DNA of 64,000 nucleotides from Azoarcus sp. KH32C (GCF_000349945.1 NC_020516.1:434001-498000); one strand, 5' to 3'. Numbered from the stretch's first letter, positions 25,879-33,358 are shown. Made by a program: numbers and translations. Notes: generated by a model from the letters alone, not told the origin.

Positions 25879-26019
25879 ATGTTCCTCTCGTCCGTGAAGG
25901 CAAGAATGCTGGCGTTGCTCGCGGTGGCGGTGACCGCCAGCGTGGTGATTGCTGTCGGCTCGACCAGCGCGCCGAAGCAGATGACCGAGCGCTTCCGGCT
26001 TGCCGGCGTGGGAGCCTGA
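25879..26019 (+). CDS. Small single-span membrane protein (hypothetical)
   Basis: A 46-residue frame: a short basic N-terminus (MFLSSVKARM), one hydrophobic helix (LALLAVAVTASVVIAVG, about 11-27) and a polar tail. Third codon positions are G/C-rich like real genes here, and its TGA is 3 bp from the hemerythrin ATG, which suggests coupling. The beginning resembles the first helix of a methyl-accepting chemotaxis protein, so it may instead be a remnant. No ribosome-binding site is evident before the ATG. It is not a family I recognise. Confidence 0.45.
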   Translation: MFLSSVKARMLALLAVAVTASVVIAVGSTSAPKQMTERFRLAGVGA

Positions 26020-26022
26020 GCC

Positions 26023-26442
26023 ATGTTCACGATCGATTGGACGCCGGATCTGGAGGTCGGGGTCGCGGAGATCGACGAGGACCACCGCGTCATGGTCGCG
26101 ATGCTCAATCGTATAATGAAGGCAGGCGGCCGCCACGAGACGACGCAGGCGGTTCTGGAGGAACTCGGGCGTTACACGCTGCACCACTTCGAGCGGGAAG
26201 AGCGCTTGATGGTGGAGTGCCGCTACGAGTTCGCCGACTTGCACCGGCGCGAGCATCGCGCCTTGTACGACGAGATCCGGCACCAGATCGACGATCTGAT
26301 CGCCCGCGAGCGCAGGCTTTCGGAGCTTGCGAAGTTCATGCAGCGTTGGCTGCTGAGACACATCGTTGCCGAGGATCGGCTGTTGGCGCTGGCCATTCGG
26401 CGTCATCGCGAGACGCAGGTAACGGCCGAGTCCGAGGATTGA
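26023..26442 (+). CDS. Bacteriohemerythrin
   Basis: A single-domain, 139-residue diiron oxygen-binding protein. The ligand pattern is complete: IDEDHRVMV (His near 21), LHHFEREE (His and Glu, about 54-60), LHRREHRAL (two His, about 73 and 77) and LRHIVAEDR (His near 112, Asp near 117). Family members bind O2 reversibly and are thought to store, deliver or sense oxygen. It lies directly after a small membrane frame and 60 bp before a triheme cytochrome gene. An FNR-type site upstream fits induction at low oxygen. Confidence 0.9.
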   Translation: MFTIDWTPDLEVGVAEIDEDHRVMVAMLNRIMKAGGRHETTQAVLEELGRYTLHHFEREERLMVECRYEFADLHRREHRALYDEIRHQIDDLIARERRLSELAKFMQRWLLRHIVAEDRLLALAIRRHRETQVTAESED

Positions 26443-26502
26443 GGGCGCGTCCTGGCCGGCTTGCCTATACTGGGGCAGGCTCCGGTCTGCGGGAGGTTCA
26501 TC

Positions 26503-26919
26503 GTGCGCAGCGCGCTTTTGCTGGCAGGACAGTTCGTCATCCTGAGCTTGGCGGGCCCCTGCCTCGCGCAGGACGTCGATTGCCGCGCTTGCCACGGTCC
26601 CGAGCCCCGGCCCGAGGGGGCGGCGGATTTTTCAGCGTATTACATCGAAGGCGCACGTCACCATCCGGTCGGCGTCCCCGTGCCGGCAGGTGGCGGATAC
26701 GTCTTGCCGCAGCGCGCAGCCGACGGCACGGCCTTCTTCGACAGCAATGGCGACGGGCTGCTCGACATCGACGAGTTGCGCCTGTCGTCGAGCGGTACGG
26801 TGGAGTGCCTGAGCTGCCATCGCGAGCACGAGGGGGCGCAGGAAGTCGCGGGGCCTGCGGCCTATCTGCGGCGGGACAATCGCGACAGCGCGCTGTGCCG
26901 CGTGTGCCACCACCTTTGA
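26503..26919 (+). CDS. Small exported triheme cytochrome c with an EF-hand-like loop
   Basis: 138 residues from GTG 26503, chosen because GGGAGG lies about 8 nt upstream and a signal peptide follows directly (LLLAGQFVILSLAGPCLA). Three CxxCH motifs (CRACH, CLSCH, CRVCH) bind heme c; several extra His residues could be distal ligands. Between the first two is DSNGDGLLDIDE, which fits a calcium-binding EF-hand loop. It is probably a periplasmic electron carrier made with the upstream hemerythrin. The combination of calcium loop and hemes in such a short protein is unusual. Confidence 0.78.
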   Translation: MRSALLLAGQFVILSLAGPCLAQDVDCRACHGPEPRPEGAADFSAYYIEGARHHPVGVPVPAGGGYVLPQRAADGTAFFDSNGDGLLDIDELRLSSSGTVECLSCHREHEGAQEVAGPAAYLRRDNRDSALCRVCHHL

Positions 26920-26925
26920 TGCGTC

Positions 26926-27918
26926 TTAGAGGTCCGCTGAACGGTTGATTTCGACGGTGACGTGCACGAGCTCGGCATGCTCCGCGAGCGCGCCGCGCAC
27001 CGTTGCCGGCGTGATCACCGGATCGTCGCTGACAAGGCCGATGATCACCGAGAAGCTGTTGCGGCCGACGCGCCACACGTGCAGGTCGATGACCTGCGGC
27101 GGCGCCTGCCAGGCCGGATGGCCCCCGAGCGTTGCGCGGATCTCGGCGACGATCGGGTGATCCATCTCGTGGTCGAGCAGCACTTTGCCGGTGTCGCGGA
27201 TCAGGCCCTGGGACCAGCGTGCGACGAGCACCGCACCGACGAGGCCCATCACGGGGTCCAGCCAGTTCCAGCCGAAGAGCATGCCGCCCAGCAGGGCGAC
27301 GATCGCGAGCACCGATGTGGCCGCATCGACGACTACATGAAGATAGGCAGCGCGCAGGTTCAGGTCGTGGTGGTGCGCGTCCTCGTGGGAGTGGTGATGG
27401 TGCGTGTGATGGGCGTGGCCGTGGTGATCATGGTCGTGATGGTGCCCATGGTCGTGTCCATGCTGGCCAGCGCGGGCGAGGATCAGCGCGCAGACGAGGT
27501 TGACGATCAGGCCGACCACGGCGACGACGATGGCCTCGGTAAAGCGGATCGGCTGCGGTGCAAGCAGCCGTTCGACCGAGCCCACCACCATCGCGAGCGC
27601 GACGCCGATCAGGAAGATCGCGCTCGCGAAGCCCGCGAGGATTTCGATCTTCCAGGTGCCGAAGGCGAAGCGCGGGTCGCTCGCATAGCGCCGCGCGGCG
27701 GCGTAGGCGAGGGCCGACAGGCCGATCGCGAGCGCGTGCGAGCTCATGTGCCAGCCGTCGGCGAGCAGCGCCATCGAGTTGTACCACCAGCCGGCGAGGA
27801 TCTCGACGACCATCGTCACGGCGGTGATCGCCATCACCAGGCGCGTGCCTTTTTCAGCCGCGAGGTTGCCGGTGTCGAAAACGTGCGGTTGCTGAAAATT
27901 GTTCGGGGTCGCGCTCAT
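26926..27918 (-). CDS. dmeF: DmeF-type cation diffusion facilitator (Co/Ni efflux)
   Basis: About 330 residues with six membrane helices. The metal-site motifs are in helices 2 (LLADGWHMSSHALAIG, HxxxD variant with D and H) and 5 (YLHVVVDAATSVLAI). The long loop between helices 4 and 5 is extremely His-rich (GHDHGHHHDHDHHGHAHH and beyond), typical of DmeF. The C-terminal domain has the usual beta-alpha metal-sensing fold. It should export cobalt or nickel with proton antiport. It follows the RcnR/CsoR-type repressor gene; a GTG at 27930 is an alternative start. It is convergent with the triheme cytochrome gene. Confidence 0.88.
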   Translation of the reverse strand: MSATPNNFQQPHVFDTGNLAAEKGTRLVMAITAVTMVVEILAGWWYNSMALLADGWHMSSHALAIGLSALAYAAARRYASDPRFAFGTWKIEILAGFASAIFLIGVALAMVVGSVERLLAPQPIRFTEAIVVAVVGLIVNLVCALILARAGQHGHDHGHHHDHDHHGHAHHTHHHHSHEDAHHHDLNLRAAYLHVVVDAATSVLAIVALLGGMLFGWNWLDPVMGLVGAVLVARWSQGLIRDTGKVLLDHEMDHPIVAEIRATLGGHPAWQAPPQVIDLHVWRVGRNSFSVIIGLVSDDPVITPATVRGALAEHAELVHVTVEINRSADL

Positions 27919-27938
27919 CGTCGTGTTCACGGCAGGCC

Positions 27939-28208
27939 TTACAGGTAGCGAGTGATCTGTTTCAGATCGCGGATCGCTTCGGCCGGGTCCTTGCGTCCTT
28001 CGGCCGCGGCGTGGTCGAGGCAGTGGTCGATGTGGTCGTGCACGAGCGTCTTCTTGGCGCTCGCGACCGCGCTTTCGACGGCCTGCAACTGTTGTGCGAT
28101 CTCGATGCACGGGCGACCCGCCTCGAGCATCGTGATGATGCTGCGCAGGTGCCCTTCGGCCCGTTTCAGGCGCTTGATGATGTCCGGGTGGGAAGTGTGC
28201 TCGCTCAT
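27939..28208 (-). CDS. dmeR: CsoR/RcnR-family metal-responsive repressor
   Basis: The 89-residue all-helical repressor of the DUF156 family starts with HPDIIKRLKRAEGHLRSIITML and has the metal-binding residues of the RcnR branch: an N-terminal His (near 7), Cys near 35 (RPCIEIAQQL), and His residues in LVHDHIDHCLDHA. Metal binding should release it from DNA and switch on the efflux gene dmeF immediately downstream. A G-tract inverted repeat 12 bp before the ATG is the likely operator, so it probably represses its own operon. Confidence 0.88.
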   Translation of the reverse strand: MSEHTSHPDIIKRLKRAEGHLRSIITMLEAGRPCIEIAQQLQAVESAVASAKKTLVHDHIDHCLDHAAAEGRKDPAEAIRDLKQITRYL

Positions 28209-28219
28209 GGCGATTATCC

Positions 28220-28238
28220 TATCCTGGGGGAGGGGATA
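28220..28238. promoter_or_regulatory. Candidate RcnR/DmeR operator
   Basis: TATCCTGGGGGAGGGGATA has 5-bp inverted arms (TATCC/GGATA) around a G-tract, like the TACT-G-tract-AGTA operators of RcnR-type repressors. It lies 12 bp upstream of the repressor start. Confidence 0.55.
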
Positions 28239-28285
28239 CGGCAAGCGAAACGCGGATGCTCAAGGGACTGCCACGACGCGTGGCG

Positions 28286-28612
28286 TCATGGCGTCGGGGC
28301 GCAATGCACGGCGAGCCACACGGTTGCGGGGCCGGTCGATTCGACGCGGTGACGGCAATGGGCGGGGATCGTGATCCAGTCGCCGGCGCGCATCTTATGT
28401 TGCCGTCCGTCGTCGAAGGCGAGCACGGCCTCGCCCTGCACGACCATCACCCATTCGGCCTGCGGCTGGTCGTACCAGAAGCCTTCGGGGCTCGCGTGGC
28501 CGTGCGAGACGATGCGCTCGATGCGCGCACCGGGCAGGTCGAGCAAGGTCTCGAAGACTTCCTCGGGGGCGGGGACGGCCAGTGGGCGAAGGAGGTTTCC
28601 GTGATCGGGCAT
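28286..28612 (-). CDS. Cupin-domain protein
   Basis: A small single-domain beta-barrel protein (108 residues). Cupin motif 1 is represented by GFWYDQPQAEWVMVVQGEAVL, around residues 45-65, and motif 2 by MRAGDWITIPAHCRHRV (PxHxxHxV). The second motif keeps two His residues; the first keeps Glu but lacks the usual His pair, so metal binding is uncertain. Similar small cupins are found across proteobacteria without assigned function. There is no clear operon partner: it is 77 bp upstream of dmeR in the same direction with an operator between. Confidence 0.7.
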   Translation of the reverse strand: MPDHGNLLRPLAVPAPEEVFETLLDLPGARIERIVSHGHASPEGFWYDQPQAEWVMVVQGEAVLAFDDGRQHKMRAGDWITIPAHCRHRVESTGPATVWLAVHCAPTP

Positions 28613-28847
28613 GGCGGGTTCCGGCGGCGAAGGCGGTACAAGGATAGACGGCATCGGTCGGATCGGCGAGGTGGTGGGGGAAAGCGCCGATTGGGTGGGG
28701 CATATCGCCCGGCCGGCGGGGCGAAACGGGCGAGCCTCCGGCCGTCGCGTGTCTGAGTGGATTGCGAATCCCTTGGGAACCGGGCGATTCGGCGCTGCGA
28801 GACCGGCGCCGGCGTTTCTGGCATGCGCCATGCATTGATTCAGTCAA

Positions 28848-28864
28848 GTGGGAATAAATCCCAC
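28848..28864. promoter_or_regulatory. Hairpin upstream of the repeat protein
   Basis: GTGGGA-ATAAA-TCCCAC is a perfect 6-bp stem with an AT-rich 5-nt loop, 65 bp before ATG 28929. It has no T-run and is more likely a regulatory site or leader structure than a terminator. Confidence 0.35.
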
Positions 28865-28928
28865 GAAACATGCTGCCCACCGGTTCGTCCGCGCGGCGAC
28901 ATGTCCTCAATCCGACTGGAGAGAAATC

Positions 28929-29345
28929 ATGACGACCACAACTGACAGGATTCGCCTCGAACTTTTCGCCGTTGCCCTCGCGGCGTGCGTGGGGGCCGGC
29001 AACGCGCTCGCCGACTGGGGGGGCGACGATCTGAACGTGTCCGGCGTGAAGCTGCGCGGCGACGGGACCGTCGACGACACGCAGCCCGGCGCGGGCGTGG
29101 GAGGGGTGAAGGTGCGCGGCGACGGTACGGTCGACGATGGCGTGCGGCACGGAGGCCTCACGAAGATGGAGCGTCAGGGGCGCCGCGAGCGCGGCGAGCG
29201 GGTCGAAAAGGCTGAACGCCTGCAGAAGCCTGAGCGCCCGGAAAAGGCCGAACGCCTACAGCGCCTCGAGCGCCCCGAAAAGCTTGAGCGCATCCAGCGG
29301 CCCGAGCGCGTCGAGCGTCCGGAACGCGAGGACCGCGGCGGCTGA
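28929..29345 (+). CDS. Exported repeat-rich charged protein (hypothetical)
   Basis: 138 residues with a GGAGAG ribosome site and a signal peptide (ELFAVALAACVGAGNALA). Two copies of a 13-residue segment (VKxRGDGTVDD core) follow at 38-50 and 58-70. From residue 90 to the end the protein is a tandem array of a 12-residue unit, roughly E-R-P-E-K-A-E-R-L-Q-R-P, in three full copies and a partial one. The repeated Glu/Arg/Lys pattern predicts an extended, highly charged, possibly helical tail outside the cytoplasm. I do not recognise the family and give no function. DNA-level repeats are equally clear. Confidence 0.7.
   Translation: MTTTTDRIRLELFAVALAACVGAGNALADWGGDDLNVSGVKLRGDGTVDDTQPGAGVGGVKVRGDGTVDDGVRHGGLTKMERQGRRERGERVEKAERLQKPERPEKAERLQRLERPEKLERIQRPERVERPEREDRGG
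29196..29303 (+). repeat. 36-bp tandem repeat, three units, inside the repeat protein
   Basis: Three 36-nt units encode the 12-residue motif (residues 90-101, 102-113, 114-125). They differ mainly at codons for Ala/Leu, Lys/Arg and Pro/Leu, so the array may vary in copy number between strains. Confidence 0.7.
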
Positions 29346-29389
29346 GTGCAGGCAAGGCGGTGGCCGGAAAGGCGCGGCCGCCGCGCGGC

Positions 29390-29998
29390 TCAGGCGGCGT
29401 TCTTCTTCAGGTCGACGAGCGGCACGATGCCGGGGATGTCGATGTGCGGGCGGTCGGGTTCGGCCTCGGTGAGCGGCTCGCAGGGCTTGAGCGTGGCGAG
29501 GCTGCGGCGCGCGAGGTCGTGGTAGGTGGTGGTGCCGTCGACCTTCCAGCTCATCTCCTGCGCGGTGAGCGGGCGCACGACCTTCGCCGGCATGCCCGCG
29601 ACGAGCACCTGCGGCGGGATCTCCATGCCGGCCTTGACGAAGGCGCTGGCAGCGACGATGGCCGATTCGCCGATCACGGCGTTGTCCATCACGACGGCGT
29701 TCATGCCGACGAGCGCGTTGCGGCCGACGCGGCAGCCGTGCAGCACGGCGCCGTGGCCGATGTGGCCGTCCTCGCCGACGACGGTGTCCATGTTGGGGAA
29801 GCCGTGCATCACGCAGCAGTCCTGCACGTTGCTGCCGGCTTCGAGGATGATGCGGCCGAAGTCGCCGCGCAGGCTCGCGAGCGGCGCGACGTAGCAGCGC
29901 GGGCCGATGTGGACGTCGCCGATCAGCACGGCGTCGGGATGGACGTAGGCGCTCGGATGGACGACGGGGCGCAGGCCGTCGATTTCGTAGCAGGGCAT
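29390..29998 (-). CDS. paaY: PaaY, hexapeptide-repeat thioesterase of phenylacetate catabolism
   Basis: 202 residues forming a left-handed beta-helix of the gamma-carbonic anhydrase type, with hexapeptide repeats (VLIGDVHIGPRCYVAPLAS, GHIGHGAVLHGCRVGRNALVG, VIGESAIVAASAFV) and the His residues expected for a metal site (HGFP, GHIGHG, HGC). PaaY hydrolyses inhibitory CoA thioesters that accumulate when ring cleavage of phenylacetyl-CoA stalls. It is the last gene of a minus-strand unit paaN, GGDEF, paaY; the GGDEF stop is 40 bp upstream. Confidence 0.9.
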   Translation of the reverse strand: MPCYEIDGLRPVVHPSAYVHPDAVLIGDVHIGPRCYVAPLASLRGDFGRIILEAGSNVQDCCVMHGFPNMDTVVGEDGHIGHGAVLHGCRVGRNALVGMNAVVMDNAVIGESAIVAASAFVKAGMEIPPQVLVAGMPAKVVRPLTAQEMSWKVDGTTTYHDLARRSLATLKPCEPLTEAEPDRPHIDIPGIVPLVDLKKNAA

Positions 29999-30038
29999 GG
30001 GATCTCTCGTAGGGGCTGGGAGTGCGTCGGTGCGCAGT

Positions 30039-31322
30039 TCAGGCCCGAACCACCAGGTTCCGGCCGTTCTGCTTGGCGTGGTAAAGGGCGTCGTCGGCGC
30101 GCTCGACGAGCACGTGCGGCGACGGGGTGTCGGGATCGAACTGGGCGACGCCGAAGCTCGCGGTGACCGGGATCGGCTCGGCGCAACCTGTCACCGGTTC
30201 GGCGGCGATCAGCGCGCGGGCCCGTTCGGCCCACACGGCGGCGCTCGTCTTGTCGGTGCCGGGCAGGATCACGAGGAACTCCTCGCCGCCCCAGCGGCAG
30301 AAGATGTCGATCTCGCGCACGCTGCTCCGGACCTTGTCCGCGACGGCCTGCAGCACGCGGTCGCCGCAGGCGTGACCGTAGTTGTCGTTGATCGGCTTGA
30401 AGCCGTCCAGGTCGAAGAGCACGACCGACATCGGATGGCCGAAGCGCAGGCAGCGGCCGATCTCGGTCTTGAGCGTCGCATCGGCGAAGCGCCGGTTGTG
30501 GATGCCGGTCAGCGCGTCGTAGGTCGCGGCGCGCGAGAGTTCCTCGATCAGGCGCGCGCGCTCGGAAATGTCGCGCACGACGGCCGTCATCTCCATTTCG
30601 TTGCCGACACGGATCTTCGAGATCGCCACTTCGATCGGGAACTCGGTGCCGTCGGCGCGCAGCCCGCGCACCGTGGCGCGGGACTCCATCGGACGCGCAT
30701 TGACGGGCGAGTCGCGGAAGCTCGCGAGGTGATCGCCATGCTGTTCGCGGAAGCGCATGGGCATGAAGCGGGTGAGCTGGGTGCCGACGACCTCTTCGCC
30801 CGTGACGCCGAAGATGTAGCGCGCGGCCTCGTTCATCAGCTTGATGGTCTGCTTTTCGTCGACGGTGATCACGCCGTCGTAGGCGCTCTCGACGACGGCC
30901 TCGAAGCGCTGGCGGACGATTTCGAGCTGATGTTCAAGCTGCTTGCGCTCGGTGATCTCGATCAGCGTCGCGATCACGCGCGTGGTTGCGCCGTCCCCGG
31001 CGAGCACCGGCGAGGCCACCAGGCGCCACCAGTGGCTCTCGCCGCCGCGCTCGACGACCAGCTCCGCCTCCTGTGCGCCCTGCACCGTCTGGCAGTGTGC
31101 GATGCAGGTGCGCAGCGACTTCTCCAGGTAGCGTGGCAGGAATTCGGTCAGCGGCCGGTCGATGCATTCGGCGACGGGACGGTGGCTGATCTGCTCGAAG
31201 CGCGAATTCGCCGTGACCAGCACCGCGCCCTTCGCGCTGTCCTTCAGGTCGAAGATCGCGAAGGCGGCGCCGATGGTTTCGAGCGAGGCGGAAAGGGTCT
31301 TGTGGTTGCCGGTGATGAACAT
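30039..31322 (-). CDS. PAS-PAS-GGDEF diguanylate cyclase inside the paa region
   Basis: 427 residues from ATG 31322. There are two PAS domains (about 5-135 and 140-260, with VITVDEKQTIKLMNEAARYIFG in the second) and a GGDEF domain with WGGEEF at about residue 344. The I-site RxxD is not obvious. There is no membrane segment. It lies 76 bp after paaN and 40 bp before paaY on the same strand, so co-transcription with phenylacetate genes is likely. Production of cyclic di-GMP tied to aromatic catabolism or redox state is inferred; nothing in the sequence identifies the PAS ligand. An upstream in-frame start at 31385 is possible. Confidence 0.85.
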   Translation of the reverse strand: MFITGNHKTLSASLETIGAAFAIFDLKDSAKGAVLVTANSRFEQISHRPVAECIDRPLTEFLPRYLEKSLRTCIAHCQTVQGAQEAELVVERGGESHWWRLVASPVLAGDGATTRVIATLIEITERKQLEHQLEIVRQRFEAVVESAYDGVITVDEKQTIKLMNEAARYIFGVTGEEVVGTQLTRFMPMRFREQHGDHLASFRDSPVNARPMESRATVRGLRADGTEFPIEVAISKIRVGNEMEMTAVVRDISERARLIEELSRAATYDALTGIHNRRFADATLKTEIGRCLRFGHPMSVVLFDLDGFKPINDNYGHACGDRVLQAVADKVRSSVREIDIFCRWGGEEFLVILPGTDKTSAAVWAERARALIAAEPVTGCAEPIPVTASFGVAQFDPDTPSPHVLVERADDALYHAKQNGRNLVVRA

Positions 31323-31398
31323 CTGCGGTCTCGGTTTCGGCCGGGCGGCGGATTCCCGCGGGGTGGCGTACTCCGCGGGCCGCACGACCGCGACCGGG

Positions 31399-33072
31399 TC
31401 AGTCGATGTGGTAACGCCGCTGCACGACGCGGAAGCGGTTCGCGACGAAGGCGCTGTCGGAGTAGCTGGCGTTGGCGGCCGGGTTCATGCCGACTCCATG
31501 ATAGTCGGAGAAGCCCGCTGACTGGTTAACGAAGACGCCCCCCGTCAGGTTGATCGACAGTGCGACACCCGCGCGCCACGTGGCTTCGGTCATCGCGTCG
31601 ATGACGTCGGGCTTGGTCGAATAGACGCCGACGGTGAGCGCGCCATGCTCGCGCACGATGCGTTCGGACAGGGCAATCGCCGCGGCGCCGTCAGCGACCC
31701 GGACGACGAAGCTGATCGGGCCGAAGCGCTCTTCCATATAGCTCTTCTCGTCGGCGGCGTCGCAGGCGAGCAGGAGCGGGCTGCGGACCTCGGCCCGCGG
31801 GAATTCGGCGTGCTCGATCTTCGTCGAGGGGCGCACGACGCGGCCGTATTCGACGGCTTCGGCGATGCGGGTGAGCGTGTCGGGCGACTGGATCGCGCCG
31901 AGTACCGCGGTGGCGACGGCCGGGTCGGCGAGGAACTTGTCGATAGCCGCGGCGAGATCCGCGCAGACTTCGTCGTAGCTCTTGTGCCCCTGGTCGGTGT
32001 CGATGCCGCCGGCGGGGACGAGGATCGCCTGCGTCGTCGTGCACATCTGGCCCGAATACAGGCACAGCGTGAAGGCGAGATTGCGCAGCATCGCCTTGTA
32101 GTTATCGGTCGATTCGATGACGACGTTGTTCACGCCGGCGAGCTCGGCATAGACCTGCGCCTGGCGGGCGTTGTCGATCAGCCACTGGCCGAAGGTGTTG
32201 CCGCCGGTGAAGTCGATCGATTTGACGGCCGGATGGGTCGCGAGCTTCTGCGTCGCGTCGCGCTTGTCGAAGGCAGCGAGCGTGACGAGGTTCGGGTCGA
32301 GGCCCGCCTCGGCAAGCACTTCGCGTGCGATGCGCACCGTGATGGCCGCGGGCAGGATCGCGTTGCCGTGCGGTTTGACGATCACCGGGTTGCCGGTCGC
32401 GAGCGCGGCGAAGAGGCCGGGATAGGTGTTCCAGGTCGGGAAGGTGCCGCAGCCGATCACGAGCGCGACGCCGCGGCCGACGATCTCGAAGTGCTTCTGC
32501 ATCTTCAGCGGCGGGTTCTTGCCCTGGGGCTTTTCCCAGACGGTCTCGGCCGGCACGGCCTTCATCGCGTCCCATGCGTAGGCGAGCGCTTCGAGGCCGC
32601 GGTCCTGCGCGTGCGGGCCGCCGGCCTGGAAGGCCATCATCCAGCCCTGGCCCGTGGTCAGCATCACCGCGTGGGCGATCTCGAAGCTTCTCTTGTTCAG
32701 GCGTTCGAGGATCTCCATGCACACGCCGGCGCGGCCCTGCGCGCCGATGCGCTGCCAAGCCGGCATCGCGGCTTGCGCCGCGGCGATCAGCGCCTCGGCA
32801 TCGCACACCGGATAGCGCACGCCCAACTCGACGCCGTAGGGCGAGCGCTCGGTGGCCATCCAGCCGGTCTGGCCCGGCTGGCCGAGCTCGAACTCGCGGC
32901 CGAAGCAGGCTTCGACGGCTTTGCGGCCATCGTCCTGGGCGGTTTCGCCGTAGATCTTGGGGCTGGGCATCTCGGGGTAGGGCGTCCAATAGCCGCGGGT
33001 ATGGATGGCCTGGACGGCGGCTTCGAGCGTGCCGTGATGCTTGTCGAACAGCTGCGCGGGCGTGACTGACAT
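31399..33072 (-). CDS. paaN: PaaN, aldehyde dehydrogenase of ring cleavage (stand-alone, no hydratase domain)
   Basis: 557 residues from ATG 33072 (AGGAG 8-10 nt upstream). It has the ALDH fold with catalytic Glu in YAELAGVNNVV (about 315-325), catalytic Cys in SGQMCTTTQ (about 345-353) and NAD-site segments such as VIVKPHGNA. It corresponds to the PaaZ/PaaN protein that oxidises the open-chain semialdehyde formed from oxepin-CoA. In E. coli PaaZ a C-terminal MaoC-type hydratase domain opens the ring first; that domain is absent here, since the protein stops at the ALDH end. Its promoter region is shared with paaG. Confidence 0.88.
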   Translation of the reverse strand: MSVTPAQLFDKHHGTLEAAVQAIHTRGYWTPYPEMPSPKIYGETAQDDGRKAVEACFGREFELGQPGQTGWMATERSPYGVELGVRYPVCDAEALIAAAQAAMPAWQRIGAQGRAGVCMEILERLNKRSFEIAHAVMLTTGQGWMMAFQAGGPHAQDRGLEALAYAWDAMKAVPAETVWEKPQGKNPPLKMQKHFEIVGRGVALVIGCGTFPTWNTYPGLFAALATGNPVIVKPHGNAILPAAITVRIAREVLAEAGLDPNLVTLAAFDKRDATQKLATHPAVKSIDFTGGNTFGQWLIDNARQAQVYAELAGVNNVVIESTDNYKAMLRNLAFTLCLYSGQMCTTTQAILVPAGGIDTDQGHKSYDEVCADLAAAIDKFLADPAVATAVLGAIQSPDTLTRIAEAVEYGRVVRPSTKIEHAEFPRAEVRSPLLLACDAADEKSYMEERFGPISFVVRVADGAAAIALSERIVREHGALTVGVYSTKPDVIDAMTEATWRAGVALSINLTGGVFVNQSAGFSDYHGVGMNPAANASYSDSAFVANRFRVVQRRYHID

Positions 33073-33183
33073 GGGTGTCTCCTCTGGTGGCGGGCGGATT
33101 TCTGCGAACCCGTGGGGAAGTGTTTCGACTTGAAACGGCCGTGTTGCGCCGCGGAAACCTGTCAAGCAAAAAGTAGTTGTTTT

Positions 33184-33197
33184 TTGATCTGGATCAA
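33184..33197. promoter_or_regulatory. Perfect FNR box between paaN and paaG
   Basis: TTGATCTGGATCAA matches the FNR consensus TTGAT-N4-ATCAA at all ten positions. With TATAAA (33239-33244) as -10 element for paaG, the box centre falls at about -60.5, a class I activation distance. No matching -10 was seen for paaN. Confidence 0.65.
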
Positions 33198-33209
33198 GCT
33201 TACTATTGA

Positions 33210-33225
33210 TTGACCGGTCGGTCAA
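33210..33225. promoter_or_regulatory. Candidate PaaR (TetR-type) operator
   Basis: TTGACCG-GT-CGGTCAA is a 7-2-7 inverted repeat, typical in size for TetR-family operators. It covers the place where the -35 element of the paaG promoter should lie (about 33216-33221), so a bound repressor would block transcription. The TetR gene at 41459 is the obvious candidate. Confidence 0.5.
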
Positions 33226-33238
33226 ACAACGCGGCGGC

Positions 33239-33244
33239 TATAAA
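33239..33244 (+). promoter_or_regulatory. -10 element of the paaG operon
   Basis: TATAAA in an otherwise GC-rich stretch, 114 bp before the paaG ATG. No recognisable -35 hexamer lies 17 bp upstream, as expected for an activator-dependent promoter. Confidence 0.45.
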
Positions 33245-33358
33245 AGCGAGATGCGACCGGTCAGCCGACTGAAGGTCTAGAAACCTTCCGGGCCGAACAA
33301 ACCAAGGGATTTCTGCAGAGGCGGCAGCCTGTGCAGAGGTCGCAACAGGAGGAGACGC

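Noticed and set aside
28835..28847. TTGATTCAGTCAA, resembling an FNR box
   Set aside because: The half-sites are one base too close (TTGA-N5-TCAA instead of N6), so FNR-type dimers should not fit.
33122..33136. Inverted repeat GTTTC-GACTT-GAAAC near the paaN start
   Set aside because: Short arms and no promoter elements in register; not enough to call an operator.
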